A stretch of 64,000 bases of DNA from Tetragonia tetragonoides. Lineage: Eukaryota; Streptophyta; Magnoliopsida; Caryophyllales; Aizoaceae. Below are positions 35,127 through 46,563 of this stretch, piece after piece. Below the pieces are notes generated by a model, which was given only the letters and a program-made list of their open reading frames with translations, was not told where the DNA came from and did not search any database. The stretch spans positions 15,659,000-15,722,999 of the forward strand of contig CM076145.1 of NCBI GenBank assembly GCA_038025085.1, written 5' to 3'. Within the stretch, counting starts at the first letter, position 1; each line of letters opens with the position of its first letter. The position numbers were made by a program, and so were the translations under genes.

Positions 35127-36116
35127 GCTTATGCCTTTTTCTTGATGAACTATGTTATATGTCCTCTTTTCCCAAACACGTTTTTCCTCTCCCGAGTCTA
35201 AGACTAGTGTAACTTATCTCTCTTATTGGTTTGAGTATTGAATTGTGAAATGGAGTAAAAGATGAGCATGGGGGTGCTTTTGGTGAAGAATGGAGGGATG
35301 ATGGTTAACTTTGAGCTTGAATAAGCTTTGTAAAAGAGAAAAAAAAAGAAAAAAGAAAAAAAAAAGAGTCAAATGAACTTTCTAGAGGTAGAAGAAGGGC
35401 TTATATCTCATTTAATCGAAATTATCTTGCCCCGATACTTCTAATGTTAGATTTTGTTAGTGTTGTGAAAAAATTTGGTTTAATGGTTGATACATAAGGT
35501 TGGAATTGGTGTTTTTGATTTTTGGAGATGTTTTTGCACCCCCTTGATCTTTCGCGAGGATTGAGAGGATTTTTGTATTTTCACTAAGTCTTTTTGACTC
35601 TAAGTCCACATCCCAAATGTATCCCCACCTTACCCTAAGCCTCATTACAACCCAAAAGTCCCCCCGATCTTTGCATGTGGAGTTGTCATCTAACGGTAGA
35701 GATTTTAAAAGATAGACAAGCTTATGGTAAGATACCACCGATGTTTGAATCTTGAGTGTCAATTGATTATTTTCCCCAAACACATTTGAGTTTGAGTGAT
35801 CCACACTTCCTAAAGTGAGGGTCTATCAGACTAATTTGTTTCACGTTTTGAGTGGGATTATCGAGTTGATTGAGTGCTTTTATACTTCGTGACTATTTGA
35901 ATTATCGTCGAATCTTGGAGCTTATGTGATCTTTTGGTGTGCTTGTGTCCCTTGATGGATTTTCATGCTATTGATATCCTTGTCTAGTGTTCCCCCTTGG
36001 TATCACGGTTTAGAGGGTGATCTTTCTCAACCATTTTTGTACTAACTCTTGAATCTTGTGTGTCTTGTTGGTTTGTGTTTGCTTGAGGACAAGCAAGAGT
36101 CTAGCATGGGGGAGTT
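35127..36116 (+). other. Internal part of the outer element, right of the nested gypsy, with polypurine tract
   Basis: Non-coding continuation of the outer element. It ends in a purine-rich AGCATGGGGGAG at about 36103-36114 directly before the 3' LTR, the expected polypurine tract. An A/G-rich run lies at 35338-35368. Confidence 0.8.
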
Positions 36117-37584
36117 TGATGCATAAGTATTTGTGCATGTTTTTAGGGTACATTTGCATTGGTTTTAGGTAATTTCTAGGATGTTACTTGCATTTAGTGT
36201 AGTGGTTTTACTTCATATTTTCTACATTATGTTTTTCTTTGTTTGGAGTGTCTTTGCATGTTTTTATAGGTATTTTGGGCTTCCTAGAGTAGTAATGGTG
36301 GGAGCGAGAACAACCAATGACGAAGTTTCGAAAGTGCTTCACTATTTTGGCCATAACCTCATCATATGTGCCTCAAATCAAGTGATTCAAAGTTCTGTGG
36401 AAAGATAACAAAGAGGGCTAAAACTTTTATGTTTTATGTTTTTGCAAATTCTGAGAAGAAGGCTGTGAAATATGCGTTTGAAGATGAAAAACGACCCTGA
36501 CTCCTTAAAACGGGCCCTGCAGTGAATTGAAGGTCTGCCGCCCGCCTGCAAAAAATGGCCCTCTTCAAAGAAACGCCCACCCCATTTTTCTGGAGGGGGC
36601 GTTTTTCTGGGGCTTTTTGGCCATCGACTCCTCCGTCTATAAATAGCCCATTTTCTTCTTTTTTCGGGGGGATCTCATTTTTAGCCGTAATTTACTTAGG
36701 GTTCTTCATAATTCTCTCAAATAGTGAGCTTAGTATTCTTAGAAAATGATAAACTTTGGTAATTTAGTATTAATCAACTCTTTAACCCTTAACATTTTGG
36801 TTGTAAGTTTTTTCTCTCCTCTCTCTCTTCTATCAATATTGCAAGTTTGAAGCTTTGTTCTTGAATGTTAATAGTTATTGTTATTATGAAGTTTATTTTG
36901 CTTAATCCCATGATTAGTGAGTAGCTTAATTAGTTCTAGGGTTTGGGTAGCCCTAATCCATGCTCTTGATTGTTGGTTTGCCCCTTCCCCAAGTTTAATT
37001 CCAAGCTTCTATCAATGTTAAGCATGTGTTCACTAAGTGTTTGATGAATTGCGTTATCAACATTTTATCTTATTTGTACCTATTGTTAAGCATGGAAATG
37101 TGTTTGATGATAGTGGTTGCTTGATTATTGATACTTGAGAGTTAATAACACGAAAGTGGATTACTTCTTTTGTGACCATATAATTAGCTTAGTTTAATAT
37201 AACCCATGCTTAATTAGGATCCTAGAAATAGGTCTCTTGGTTTGTGTTTGGGTAAAAATCACCCCCCTTCAAAAGAAGGTGTTTGTGATACCTTTGCTAA
37301 TTGTCAAGTGGTTTGTTATTAAACTTGGGGGTCGTTTGGGGTTGATTAATGATCAATAATGTGCATGATTAGTGGTGATTCCTATCCTAGAATTGCGTTA
37401 TTATTGTTTCACGACTTTATTAAGTTTTAATTAATTAGTTTGTTTAGGTTAATCAATCCAATCAATTCCTTTAATCGGTCTAGATAGTTGATAATTGAGG
37501 GATATTTAGTACTTTATCAACGAGTCTCCGTGGTACGAACTTGATTATTACTTCGATATACACCGTGCACTTGCGGTTGTGTCA
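36117..37584 (+). repeat. 3' LTR of the outer element (1468 bp)
   Basis: Partner of 24923-26394. It starts TGATGCATAAGTATTTGTGC, ends TTGCGGTTGTGTCA, and is followed by the CTCAT duplication. Confidence 0.93.
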
Positions 37585-37662
37585 CTCATATCACGAGTCC
37601 ACCTTATACGAGTTTTTGTGATTCGATTTAATATGTTTGAACTTATTTTTGATGTGGTCAAC

Positions 37663-38335
37663 GGGTGTGTTTTTTAGAGCTTACCCAGTCAGCTTCGTTC
37701 AGTTACGTAGTGGGCTCATGTTAGTTTAGTGACTTTCAATTCAGTTCAGTAATGTTCAATTCTGTTCAGTGCTTTTGAGTTCAGAAACATACATTTGATC
37801 TCACGTAGAAAGTGAGGTTCAATTTTGTTCAGTGGTAACGCTGAATTCAATTCATTTCATTTCATTTCAATTTAGTGGCGCTGAATTCACATCATTTCAT
37901 TTTAGTTCAGTCCAGTATAGTTAAGCCCTAAAAAACCACACACGATACAATGAATTTAATAATAATGAAAATATATGGTGTATTCTTTTCCACTTGCTCG
38001 TTAATTGGTAGTTTAATTCAATTTAGTTCAGTGGAGTACATTTAAGTTCAACTCAATTTAAGGTGCAATATTTAAAGCTGAACTTATCTGAATTGAACTG
38101 AACTAAACTGAATTCAACACTACCGAACTAAAATGAACTGAACTAGATACCACTGAACTGAACTTAATTGAACACCACTTGATATGTGAGACAAAAAATA
38201 TATTTTTTAACTGAGCACCACTAAGCTGAATTGAATATTCATGTATTGAACTGGAAATCACACACTAAACTAACATGAGATCACCCTTAAACTGAACTGA
38301 TTTGGACGACGGTGTTAGCTCTAAAGAACGCACCC
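37663..38335. mobile_element. Large TIR element filled with TTCAGTTCAGT words (composite)
   Basis: The left end GGGTGTGTTTTTTAGAGCTTA and right end GCTCTAAAGAACGCACCC are inverted. The interior is degenerate tandem TTCAGTTCAGT on the left and its complement on the right. An inner end-like motif (AGCCCTAAAAAACCACACAC at 37925-37944) suggests two elements nested or joined. No coding sequence is present. Confidence 0.65.
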
Positions 38336-38400
38336 TTAGTGAAGTTCAGTTCAATTCAGTGAAAAAGTATACACTCAAAGTGTCAAAAATGTAACACTAA

Positions 38401-38652
38401 GGGTGTGTTATTTGGAACTTATCCGGTCAGTTCAATCCAATTCAGGAGTGCTCTTATGTCATCTCAGTGATGTGATCAATTCAGCTCAGTGATGTTCAGT
38501 TCAATAACATATATTTAAATTTGTCTCTCATAGAAAGTGGGGTTCAATTCAGTTCAGTGGTGTTCAGTTCAATTAGTGGTGTTCAATTCAGTTCAGTTGT
38601 GTTGAATTCAATTAAGTTCATTTTAGTCCAGTTCAGCCCTAAAAAACGAACC
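38401..38652. mobile_element. TIR element filled with TTCAGTTCAGT words, second copy
   Basis: It starts GGGTGTGTTATTTGGAAC and ends GCCCTAAAAAACGAACC, imperfectly inverted, with the same GTTCAATTCAGTTCAG interior as the neighbour at 37663. Confidence 0.6.
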
Positions 38653-38754
38653 TATGAATTCATTATCTAATTTTGTTTTTGTTCAATATTGGATACGCAT
38701 CACATATATACTCTCTCTCTCTCTTCTTTTTCACAAAAGTTCGTTTTTTTGGGT

Positions 38755-38902
38755 AAATTTAAGATGGTCTTACTGTAACTTTTGGTAAGACGATGGTCAC
38801 ATTTTAGTGGAACAAGAGTCACAACTCATAATAAGTGACCCATACATTTCTGAATAGTGACCCCATTTTTATGTGAGTTGATCTTATATAAGACTTGCTA
38901 CT
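38755..38902. mobile_element. Dispersed MITE family 'GTGAGTTGGTCT', copy B
   Basis: Blocks match copies A and C: TAAGACGATGGTCAC, TTTTAGTGGAACAAGAGTCA, ACTCATAATAAGTGACCC, GAATAGTGACCCC, GTGAGTTGATCTTATATAAG. Confidence 0.65.
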
Positions 38903-39584
38903 TCTTTTTTTCTTTTTTTCTTTTTTTTTTTTTATCATTTTAGGAAAGTGACTTTTTTTTTAGACATCATAAAATAGTAATAATTAAGAGATGGATAGAG
39001 TATTCGTTGTCCTATGAATATAAATTTGAAATGGACTTTTGAGTAAATTTTGGTACTTTTTTTGAAACATATTTTTGATTGAAGGAGTTTCTCTACAAAT
39101 ATGTAATAACCCAAAGATGTGAACAACAAAAGTGTTGTTGATTTGTTGTTATTCAAATGTACTTACATAAGATAATATTTTCCTCTCAATCACTTATTTT
39201 GTCTTGCTTGTATGGAAAACAAATTCCAATCTCCTTATCATTTGCAATTCGTTTATATATATAGTTAAACTTTTGTCCAAGAAATCGAATCGATTAGGCA
39301 ATCCTATATGAAGTTGAAAGAGTAGTTTGCATATACTCCTAGGTAGATCATGAAATGATAAAACAATGATTGAATGTTACAACGTTTAACTGTATATTTT
39401 TGAAAGTAGTATTCTGTACGTTTCTAAATCCGCTACCCAATTCTTTTTGTCACGTAGATTAATGCAAGTTGATTTTGCAACAAAAGATCTTTATTTTCCG
39501 TTACTTTAATATGAGAGGGATGGGTTGAAAAGTAATGATGACAAGAAAACGTAAGTGTAGATGGGCTCTTTAACACCCAAAACA

Positions 39585-39830
39585 CTACTAAAAAATAGTG
39601 TTGAATTCAGTTCAGCTTCGGTATAAAATCTTGTGTGGACTTAGTCCACGGTAGACCAATAGACCAAAAATTTTAAAAAAATGTCTTCCATGTCCCTACA
39701 ATATTTTCATTATATCTTTGGTCCAAGGTGGACTAAGTCCACACAAGACGAACTGCAGCTTCTGTGGTATTGAATTCAGTTTAGTGCAGTTCAGTTCAGT
39801 TTAGATATGTTCGACCCTGAAAAACACTCC
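39585..39830. mobile_element. TTCAG-word element carrying a nested 120-bp inverted repeat
   Basis: The outer parts (GTGTTGAATTCAGTTCAGC and TTCAGTTCAGTTTAGATATG) belong to the TTCAG-filled family. Between them, 39629-39748 is a separate inverted-repeat insert: TCTTGTGTGGACTTAGTCCA on the left and TGGACTAAGTCCACACAAGA on the right, perfect over 20 bases. The insert would form a strong hairpin and looks like an independent MITE. Confidence 0.65.
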
Positions 39831-39880
39831 CGAAATATACACAATTCATGCTTATGTTAGTTATGTAGTTATGTCATGTT

Positions 39881-40615
39881 TAGGGGTGAAAGTTTGGACT
39901 TTGGATTGGATTATGGCCTAGTCCAAATCCAATCCAAAAAAATTTGGACTCGAAATTTTGAGTCCAAATCCAAACCAAACTAATTTTGGATTTTGATTTT
40001 TGAGTCCGAATCCAATCCGAATTATTTTCCATAATCCAATCTAATCCGAATAATCCAATTTTTTCCTAATTCCTTACCTTTTCTACAACAATGTCCATTG
40101 CTTAAAAAAAAGTTTATCAATAAGATAATAATACAAATGTCGAAGCCAACCACAACAACATTCCTTAAAAAAATGCAAAATATGTAGTTTCAAAGGTGTT
40201 CGTTAAACTCCGCTTAGTGCACATTGAGAAAACATATGTGTAAAGAGATTGCAAGTGGACGAGTGGTTGCTAAGGGCGTGACTTCAGTGAGTTGTCTGAA
40301 AAGATTTTTCTCTCTTAATTTATTTATGCATTTTATTACTGCTTTCAATCCCTTAGGTTTTAAGTTTATACTTTTTATTTTGGGCTAGTATCATTTTTGG
40401 ATTATATGTATTTTCCTTTATTAATTTATATCTAATGTGGATTGGATTGGATTATTGGACTCCGAAAGGGTGAGTCCGAATCCAATCCGAAAATCCAAAA
40501 AATATTTTTTTCGAGTCCGAATCTAATTCGAAATCCAAAAAGTCCAATCCAAATTGTCTAATTTGGATTGAATTGGATTGGACTTTGGATTTAATCCGAA
40601 TAAGTTTCACCGCTA
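39881..40615. mobile_element. hAT element, 735 bp, non-autonomous
   Basis: The termini TAGGGGTGAAA and TTTCACCGCTA are inverted with one mismatch and flanked by a perfect 8-bp duplication, GTCATGTT (39873-39880 and 40616-40623), diagnostic of hAT transposition. Both ends are filled with degenerate AATCCAATCC/GGATTGGATT words, with a unique middle at about 40080-40430. No transposase is encoded. Confidence 0.9.
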
Positions 40616-40623
40616 GTCATGTT

Positions 40624-41230
40624 ACATATACTGGATAGATTTGGCACAATCATAGCCCGTGGACTGGAAGCAAGTAAAACACAGAAAAAGGGATGGGCTT
40701 TGCTAAGCCGCCCTTTTCTCTGTATAACAATGGGCTGTCAGCATTTCCACGGTCATGGAAACTAAACATGAAGGGCATGCGGCCCTTATCTGTCTTCATT
40801 TTCCACCACGATCTGTTCCAAATACAAATAGAACTAGGAACGTCCTTTGCCTGACCAAATACCTAATATTCTACGTTTTCTCTTCCAAAATCTCTTTTAC
40901 AATTTACATTTTGGTTTTTTTCTATAATCTCCCATTCTTTTCTTTAGTGGAACCTTTATTGTAAAAATAAACACTAATGTTGTACATATCAAATAAGCTT
41001 TTCCAGCTACTTTTTTTTATTTATTTTAATAGACCGATTTGTTCCTCACGTGTATTGCAAATCCCTTTTTTATTTGCCCCCCACCACCGCCCCTCCAATT
41101 TACTCCAAAGACTACCAAATTAGTTGAGTACAATTCTTCCCCCTCTCACTTTAATGTTGTAGAGATACAATGGAAATGGAAGTAGGAATATATTAAAGCG
41201 CAAGGCAGATGAAATGACATTAGCAACAAC
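40624..41230. other. Short intergenic stretch between the hAT element and the copia element
   Basis: No gene is supported. It consists of pyrimidine-rich and AT-rich DNA. Confidence 0.4.
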
Positions 41231-41453
41231 TGAAGGAAATCATTCAGGAGAGTGTAAATCATTAAGGCGTGACCTCTTCTCATTGATTGATCAAATATTT
41301 ACTTGTATACAGGAGAGTCCTAAGGCTATTATTTAGGTTACCAGTATGGTAACTAGCTAGCTATATTCTAGGCTACAGGTATGAAAACTAACTAAGGATA
41401 TACATGAGAATAATTTACATTTTAAATACAAAGAATATTTACATAATCTAACA
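41231..41453 (-). repeat. 3' LTR of the first copia element (223 bp)
   Basis: On the minus strand it starts TGTTAGATTATGTAAATATT and ends ATGATTTCCTTCA. It differs from the partner by substitutions and by a partial internal duplication in the partner (GCTATATTCTAGGCTA-type). Confidence 0.92.
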
Positions 41454-41462
41454 CACCCCCGC
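41454..41462 (-). promoter_or_regulatory. Polypurine tract of the first copia element
   Basis: The minus strand reads GCGGGGGTG directly before the 3' LTR. Confidence 0.8.
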
Positions 41463-44400
41463 ATTCGAAGCGGGAGATTGGCAAACGCTAAGACTGTCCC
41501 GAAAATCATCAAAGAGTACGCGCGGAAGCCCTTTAGTGAATATGTCAGCAATCTGATAATGGGATGGGACATGAAGGACCCGAACTTGTCCACGTGCCAC
41601 TTTCTCGCGGACAAAGTGTATATCCATTTTAATATGTTTCGTGCGTTGATGTTGTACGGGGTTAGCTAAGAGGTATATGGCACTAACATTATCGTAATAA
41701 ATAATTGTAGCCTTTTTGATTGGACAATGTATGTAACTCCAAGAGAAGATTGCGAATCCAACAAGAGTTAGACACAACATTGGCGACACCTCTATACTCG
41801 GCTTCAGCACTAGACCGAGAGAGAGTGGGTTGACGCTTAGAAGACCAGGATATCAAATTGTCGCCCAAAATTACACAATAACCAGAGGTGGATCATCTGG
41901 TATCCGGGCATCCACCCTAATCAGCATCAGTGTAAGCGAAGAGACCAAAGACAGATGACGGGTAGAGATGTAAGCCATAAGTAAGAGTGCCTTGGATGTA
42001 TCGCAAAATGCTTTTCAGAGCATTCATATGGTCTTCCTTTGGGTCATGCATATCTAAACAAACTTGTTGTACAGCATAGGAAATGTCTGGTCTCGTAAAT
42101 GTGAAGTATTGTAATGCTCCAGCTAAACAGCGATAATGGGTAGGATCTACGTAAGGAGATCCTAATGAGGCACTCAACTTAGCCTTTGTATTAACTGGTG
42201 TGGGGGCAGGCTTACATGACGACATGCCTTCTCGCTCAATAACTTCCTCATATTTACGTTGACAGAGAAATAGTCCACCAGCATGTCGTGTGACAGCGAT
42301 ACCCAAGAAATAGCTCAAAGAGCCCAAATCCTTCATAGCAAATTCTGAAGCAAGAAGAGACATAATGGACTTACGAAGAGTATCAGAGGAGGCCGTAAGA
42401 ATTATATCATCAACATAAAGAAGTATGCATGCCATGTCACTTCCCTGTCGATAAATAAATAAAGAGTGATCAGATTTGCTATGGGAGAAGCCAATAGTGG
42501 AGACATAATCAGCAAACCGTTGATACCAAGCACGAGGAGCCTATTTTAGGCCATATAATGATTTCTTTAGCAAGCACACATAATCTGGATGTACTGGATC
42601 TCTAAAACCCATAGGTTGATGCATGTAAATGGTCTCATGAAGCTGACCATGTAAAAATGCATTTTTGACGTCCAATTGATGAATGGGCCATGATTATTCA
42701 GACAAAGCAATACTCAGAACAACTCGAATAGTAGCAGGCTTGACTACCGGGCTAAATGTTTCATCACAATCTACAAAAACCTGTCGAGACCTGCCATCAC
42801 CAACAACACGGGCTTTGTGCCTTTTAAAACAACCATTAGATTTCATTTTATTATGAAAAATCCACATAGAACGAATAACATTCATACCGGGAGGACGAGG
42901 TACCAAATCCCACGTCTTAAAATAAGAGCATTAAATTCATCAGCCATGGCCGCTTTCCAATTCGGGTCAGACAACGCAACTTTCGGGTTACGGGGAACAG
43001 GGGACGGGGTAACCGAAGTCGTTAAATAAAATGGCGTTTGGGCTTAAATATCCCATGCATGCTGCGAGTTTCCATTGACCGAGAGGTAGGTGGGCCAGGG
43101 TGGTTCTGTTGTGCGCGGGAATTGAATTGGGCTGGTGTGACAGTGGAGGACCATTGGGCAGGAGAGAGATGAGGTGACTTGTGGATTGGGTTAAGGCGAT
43201 TGGGCCGTCGGGAGTGTATAAGGGAAGCCTGAGATGTGGTTAGCTATGTAGGTGGTGAATGTCGTGAGTTGGGCTCAGACGTGGCAGTAGGGAGTGAAAC
43301 CGCTGGGGATGGACTAGATGGTGGAGTAGTGCATTGGGCCACTGGAGAAGAATAGTGTGCTGGAGATGTCATGTGCTCAAGTTCTGGAGGAGGAGCAGCA
43401 GGTGTAGTGAGAAATTGATGGTGCAATAAGGGGTGTAGTCCATCACTTAAAAAATCATAGGTGTGAGATGTGGGAGTATGCAGCTTAGCGAAGGGAATTT
43501 GGGATTCATCAAAGACAACATGGCGAGATATGATTATTTTTCCACTGGACAAATCATAGCATTTGTATCCCCGATGATTAGTCGGGTATCCTAAGAACAC
43601 ACATGGAGTGGAACATGCTTCAAGCTTGTTGATAGTAGTGGAGGGAAAGAGGGGATAACATAAGCACCCGAAAACCCGAAGATGTGTGTATGATGGATCC
43701 TGTTGAAATAGAATTTGAGTGGGCAAGTGGTAAGACAGTATTTTGCTAGGGAGTATGTTTAAGAGGTAAGTGACCATTATTTCTAAAGCATGGTGCCAGA
43801 AGGTTGGTGGCACAGAGGAGTGAGCAAGGAGAATTCTAATTAAATTGTTTATTGCACGGATTTTACGTTCGCCTTTTTCATTTTGAGGAGAAGTATGAGG
43901 GCAAGAAAAACGGAAAGTCATCCCATTTTGGTGACAAAAAATCTTAAACCTGTCATTGTCATATTCCCTCCCATTGTCACATTGAAAACATTTTTTATGC
44001 TTCTCAAATTGGGTGTGAATAAAGGCATTAAAAGATGAGAAAATAGAGTAGACTTGTGATTTCTTGCCAATGGGAAAAGTCCATAAGAAGTTGGAGTAGT
44101 CATCCAAAAACAGAATATAATACTTACGCCCTGCAGAACTGGAAATTGGTGATGTCCACAAATCACTATGCATAATATGAAATGGCATTGTAGTGCACGA
44201 AGAGGACTCATAAAATGGCAACTTAACATGTTTCCCAAAAACACATGACTGACAAAGGGAAGAGCAGGAAGATTGTTTACACTCAATGGACTTATTTTTT
44301 TTAAGGGAGTTGAAACAAGGGACTCCTGGGTGTCCTAGACGACTGTGCCAGAGAGCTGGAGAAATAGCTGCAAAAACAAAGGGTTTGGTAGCTGGATGGC

Positions 44401-45788
44401 TCGTGATGGTGGTGAGCGGATATAGATTTCCAGTGCTATCACATCTCATGAGTGGCATCCCCATCAGAAAGTCCTTCGCAGAAAACCCAAAGGGGTCAAA
44501 CGAAATTGAAACATAATTATCAATAGTGAAACGACGCACGGAGATTAAGTTCTTGATCAGTTTGGGGGCATAGAGAACATTATTTAGCTGGAAGGGTGGG
44601 TGAGGAGAGGGGAGATGCGTTTGTCCATAACCACAAACTGGAATTTCCTGTCCACTGCCAACAATAATATATTTGTTATTGCTCATATTAAAATAAGACG
44701 AGAGATTACCTTGAGATGCCATCATATGCGAGGTTGCTCCAGTGTCCATGTACCAACTGTCATCAGGAGCATTGAGAGTCATCGTGTGTAAGGCTTGTTC
44801 GATGTCAGTGGGAGCATAACTCGTGGAAGGTTGGACAGAGGCTGCATAGGCTTGCTATGGGCGACTACCAAGGATGTCGGGCTGTCGAGCAGGAGGTGGT
44901 CTAACCCATGATGAGGTAGGATATGGGCACGGAGGGGCTGCCCAAGGTTGTGGTGCCCAACCCCATGGTGGGTACTGTACCCACTGTTGTTGCTGCTGCC
45001 ATGATCGTCGTTGTGACTGCTGGTGGTGGTTGGGGCTACCGTTGGTCTAGTGATTATCACCAAGACCACGCGCTTGACCCCCATTATTTTTGCCTCTATT
45101 GTTGTTGTGATTTTGACCACGTTTCTGACCATGATAAGTACGGTTCGATGTAGTACCCGAGCCGGAATTGGAGCCCTTGGAGTCATCAACAGATGGATTA
45201 GCGGTGAGGAGGGTGGTGCCAGCAGCACTGGCTATGACAGCTGTTTGCCGAGCCTTGCGGATTTCTTCGAGAATTAATCTCGAACGATCCTCATAGAACA
45301 GAGGCAGAGGATTGCTCTGCTGAATGATCGTAGCAACACCATCATAATTTTCATGTAAACCCCCAACTAATTGAAGAACTAACCTTTGATTCGACACCGG
45401 GGCACCAGTATTAGATAGTTGATAAGCAAGCATTTTGAGTTCTTGGCAATGGGAAAAAACGTATGGAAAATCTTCCATTTTGACATTAGTGAATTGATTC
45501 TCCAGGTAGACGCCTCGGGAATGCTTGTTGTCGTGAAAAATATTTTCCAAACGTTCCCATGCTTGTTGAGCAGTCGAATCCGGTTCGAAGATGGTGTGCA
45601 AGAGATAATTCGAGATTGTGCCATAAATCCATTAAAGGACTATAGCATCCAAGCGTGACCAAAGTGCCTCATCAAGTTCGACCTCCGCTTCTCGGGGTGG
45701 TACCGGAGGTTGTGGTTGAGGAGGGATAATGTGGTCGATGACTTGGTATGCTCTGCAATGGATTTTAAATAATTCTGCCCATGAAGAG

Positions 45789-46563
45789 TGTAAACACAAA
45801 TTTCGTATCTGAAAATAAATAATAGAGACAAAATATATGAACAAATATGTTAATTTTATTGATATTGAAAATGAGTTACAATCTCTAATTTGATCCCCTC
45901 ATTCGATCTCCACTTGACTTTGATTTGGTTGACTGAACTCGGGTCGAACTTGATGGCTTGATCGTGCTCAGATGTTTGATTTGACTTATTGAACAAGGTT
46001 CGTAATTGACTTGATCTCGTCCAAAGGCTTGATTTGATTTGTTAAATGTAGGCCGGATTTGAGGGCTTGATCACGTTCAATGAGGCTTCAATCTCCTTGA
46101 AATGAATGAATTTGATCTTCAAAGTTTAGAGGCTTCAATCTCCTTGAAAGGAATGAATTTTATCTTCAAATCCTAGAGGCTTCAATCTCCTTGGAAAAGC
46201 TTAGAGGCTTCAATCTCCTTGGAAAAGCTTAGAGGCTTCAATCTCCTTGGAAGGAATCGATGAATGATAGAGCGTCTGGATCTTCAGGTCTCCGGAATTC
46301 TCCTTCTGCAGGTCGGCTGGAGTCTGGCTGAAGACCCTTGAAAGAGAGCAGAGAGCTCTATTTATAGAGAGAGCTCCCTCCTTAGGCTTGGTTGACTTGG
46401 CAGTCATGGGCCTTTTGACATAGACTTAGCAGTCAAGGCCTACTTTAATAGTTTAAAGTCCATCTTAAAAGGCCTTTTAGCATTAATAATAGAAAATAAA
46501 TTAACTAAAATAGGTATCTAATTTACCTACAAGAATTAATTTAATTATCTCAAAAATGCTTAT
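45789..46563 (-). repeat. 3' LTR of the second non-autonomous element, internally truncated
   Basis: It matches 49130-49890 closely, including the GAGGCTTCAATCTCC tandem block at about 46080-46250 and a promoter-like CTATAAATAG (46358-46367 on the minus strand). It has one more tandem unit than its partner and lacks the last 73 bases. Confidence 0.9.

Larger units (their letters stand above)
24923..37584 (+). mobile_element. Non-autonomous long-LTR retrotransposon (LARD-like), split by a gypsy element
   Basis: Two LTRs of about 1.47 kb start TGATGCA and end TTGTGTCA, and CTCAT flanks both outer ends (24918-24922 and 37585-37589). A primer-binding region follows the first LTR and a purine-rich tract precedes the second. 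After removing the nested gypsy element (28511-35121 plus one TTTAA copy) the element is about 6.05 kb. It has no protease, reverse transcriptase or integrase, only a broken gag-like frame. It would rely on proteins from an autonomous Ty3/gypsy relative; the primer-site motif recalls Athila/Tat-type elements. Confidence 0.93.

Noticed and set aside
46064..46260. CRISPR-like direct repeats
   Set aside because: Repeats are an LTR-internal tandem block in a plant genome, with no spacers of constant length.
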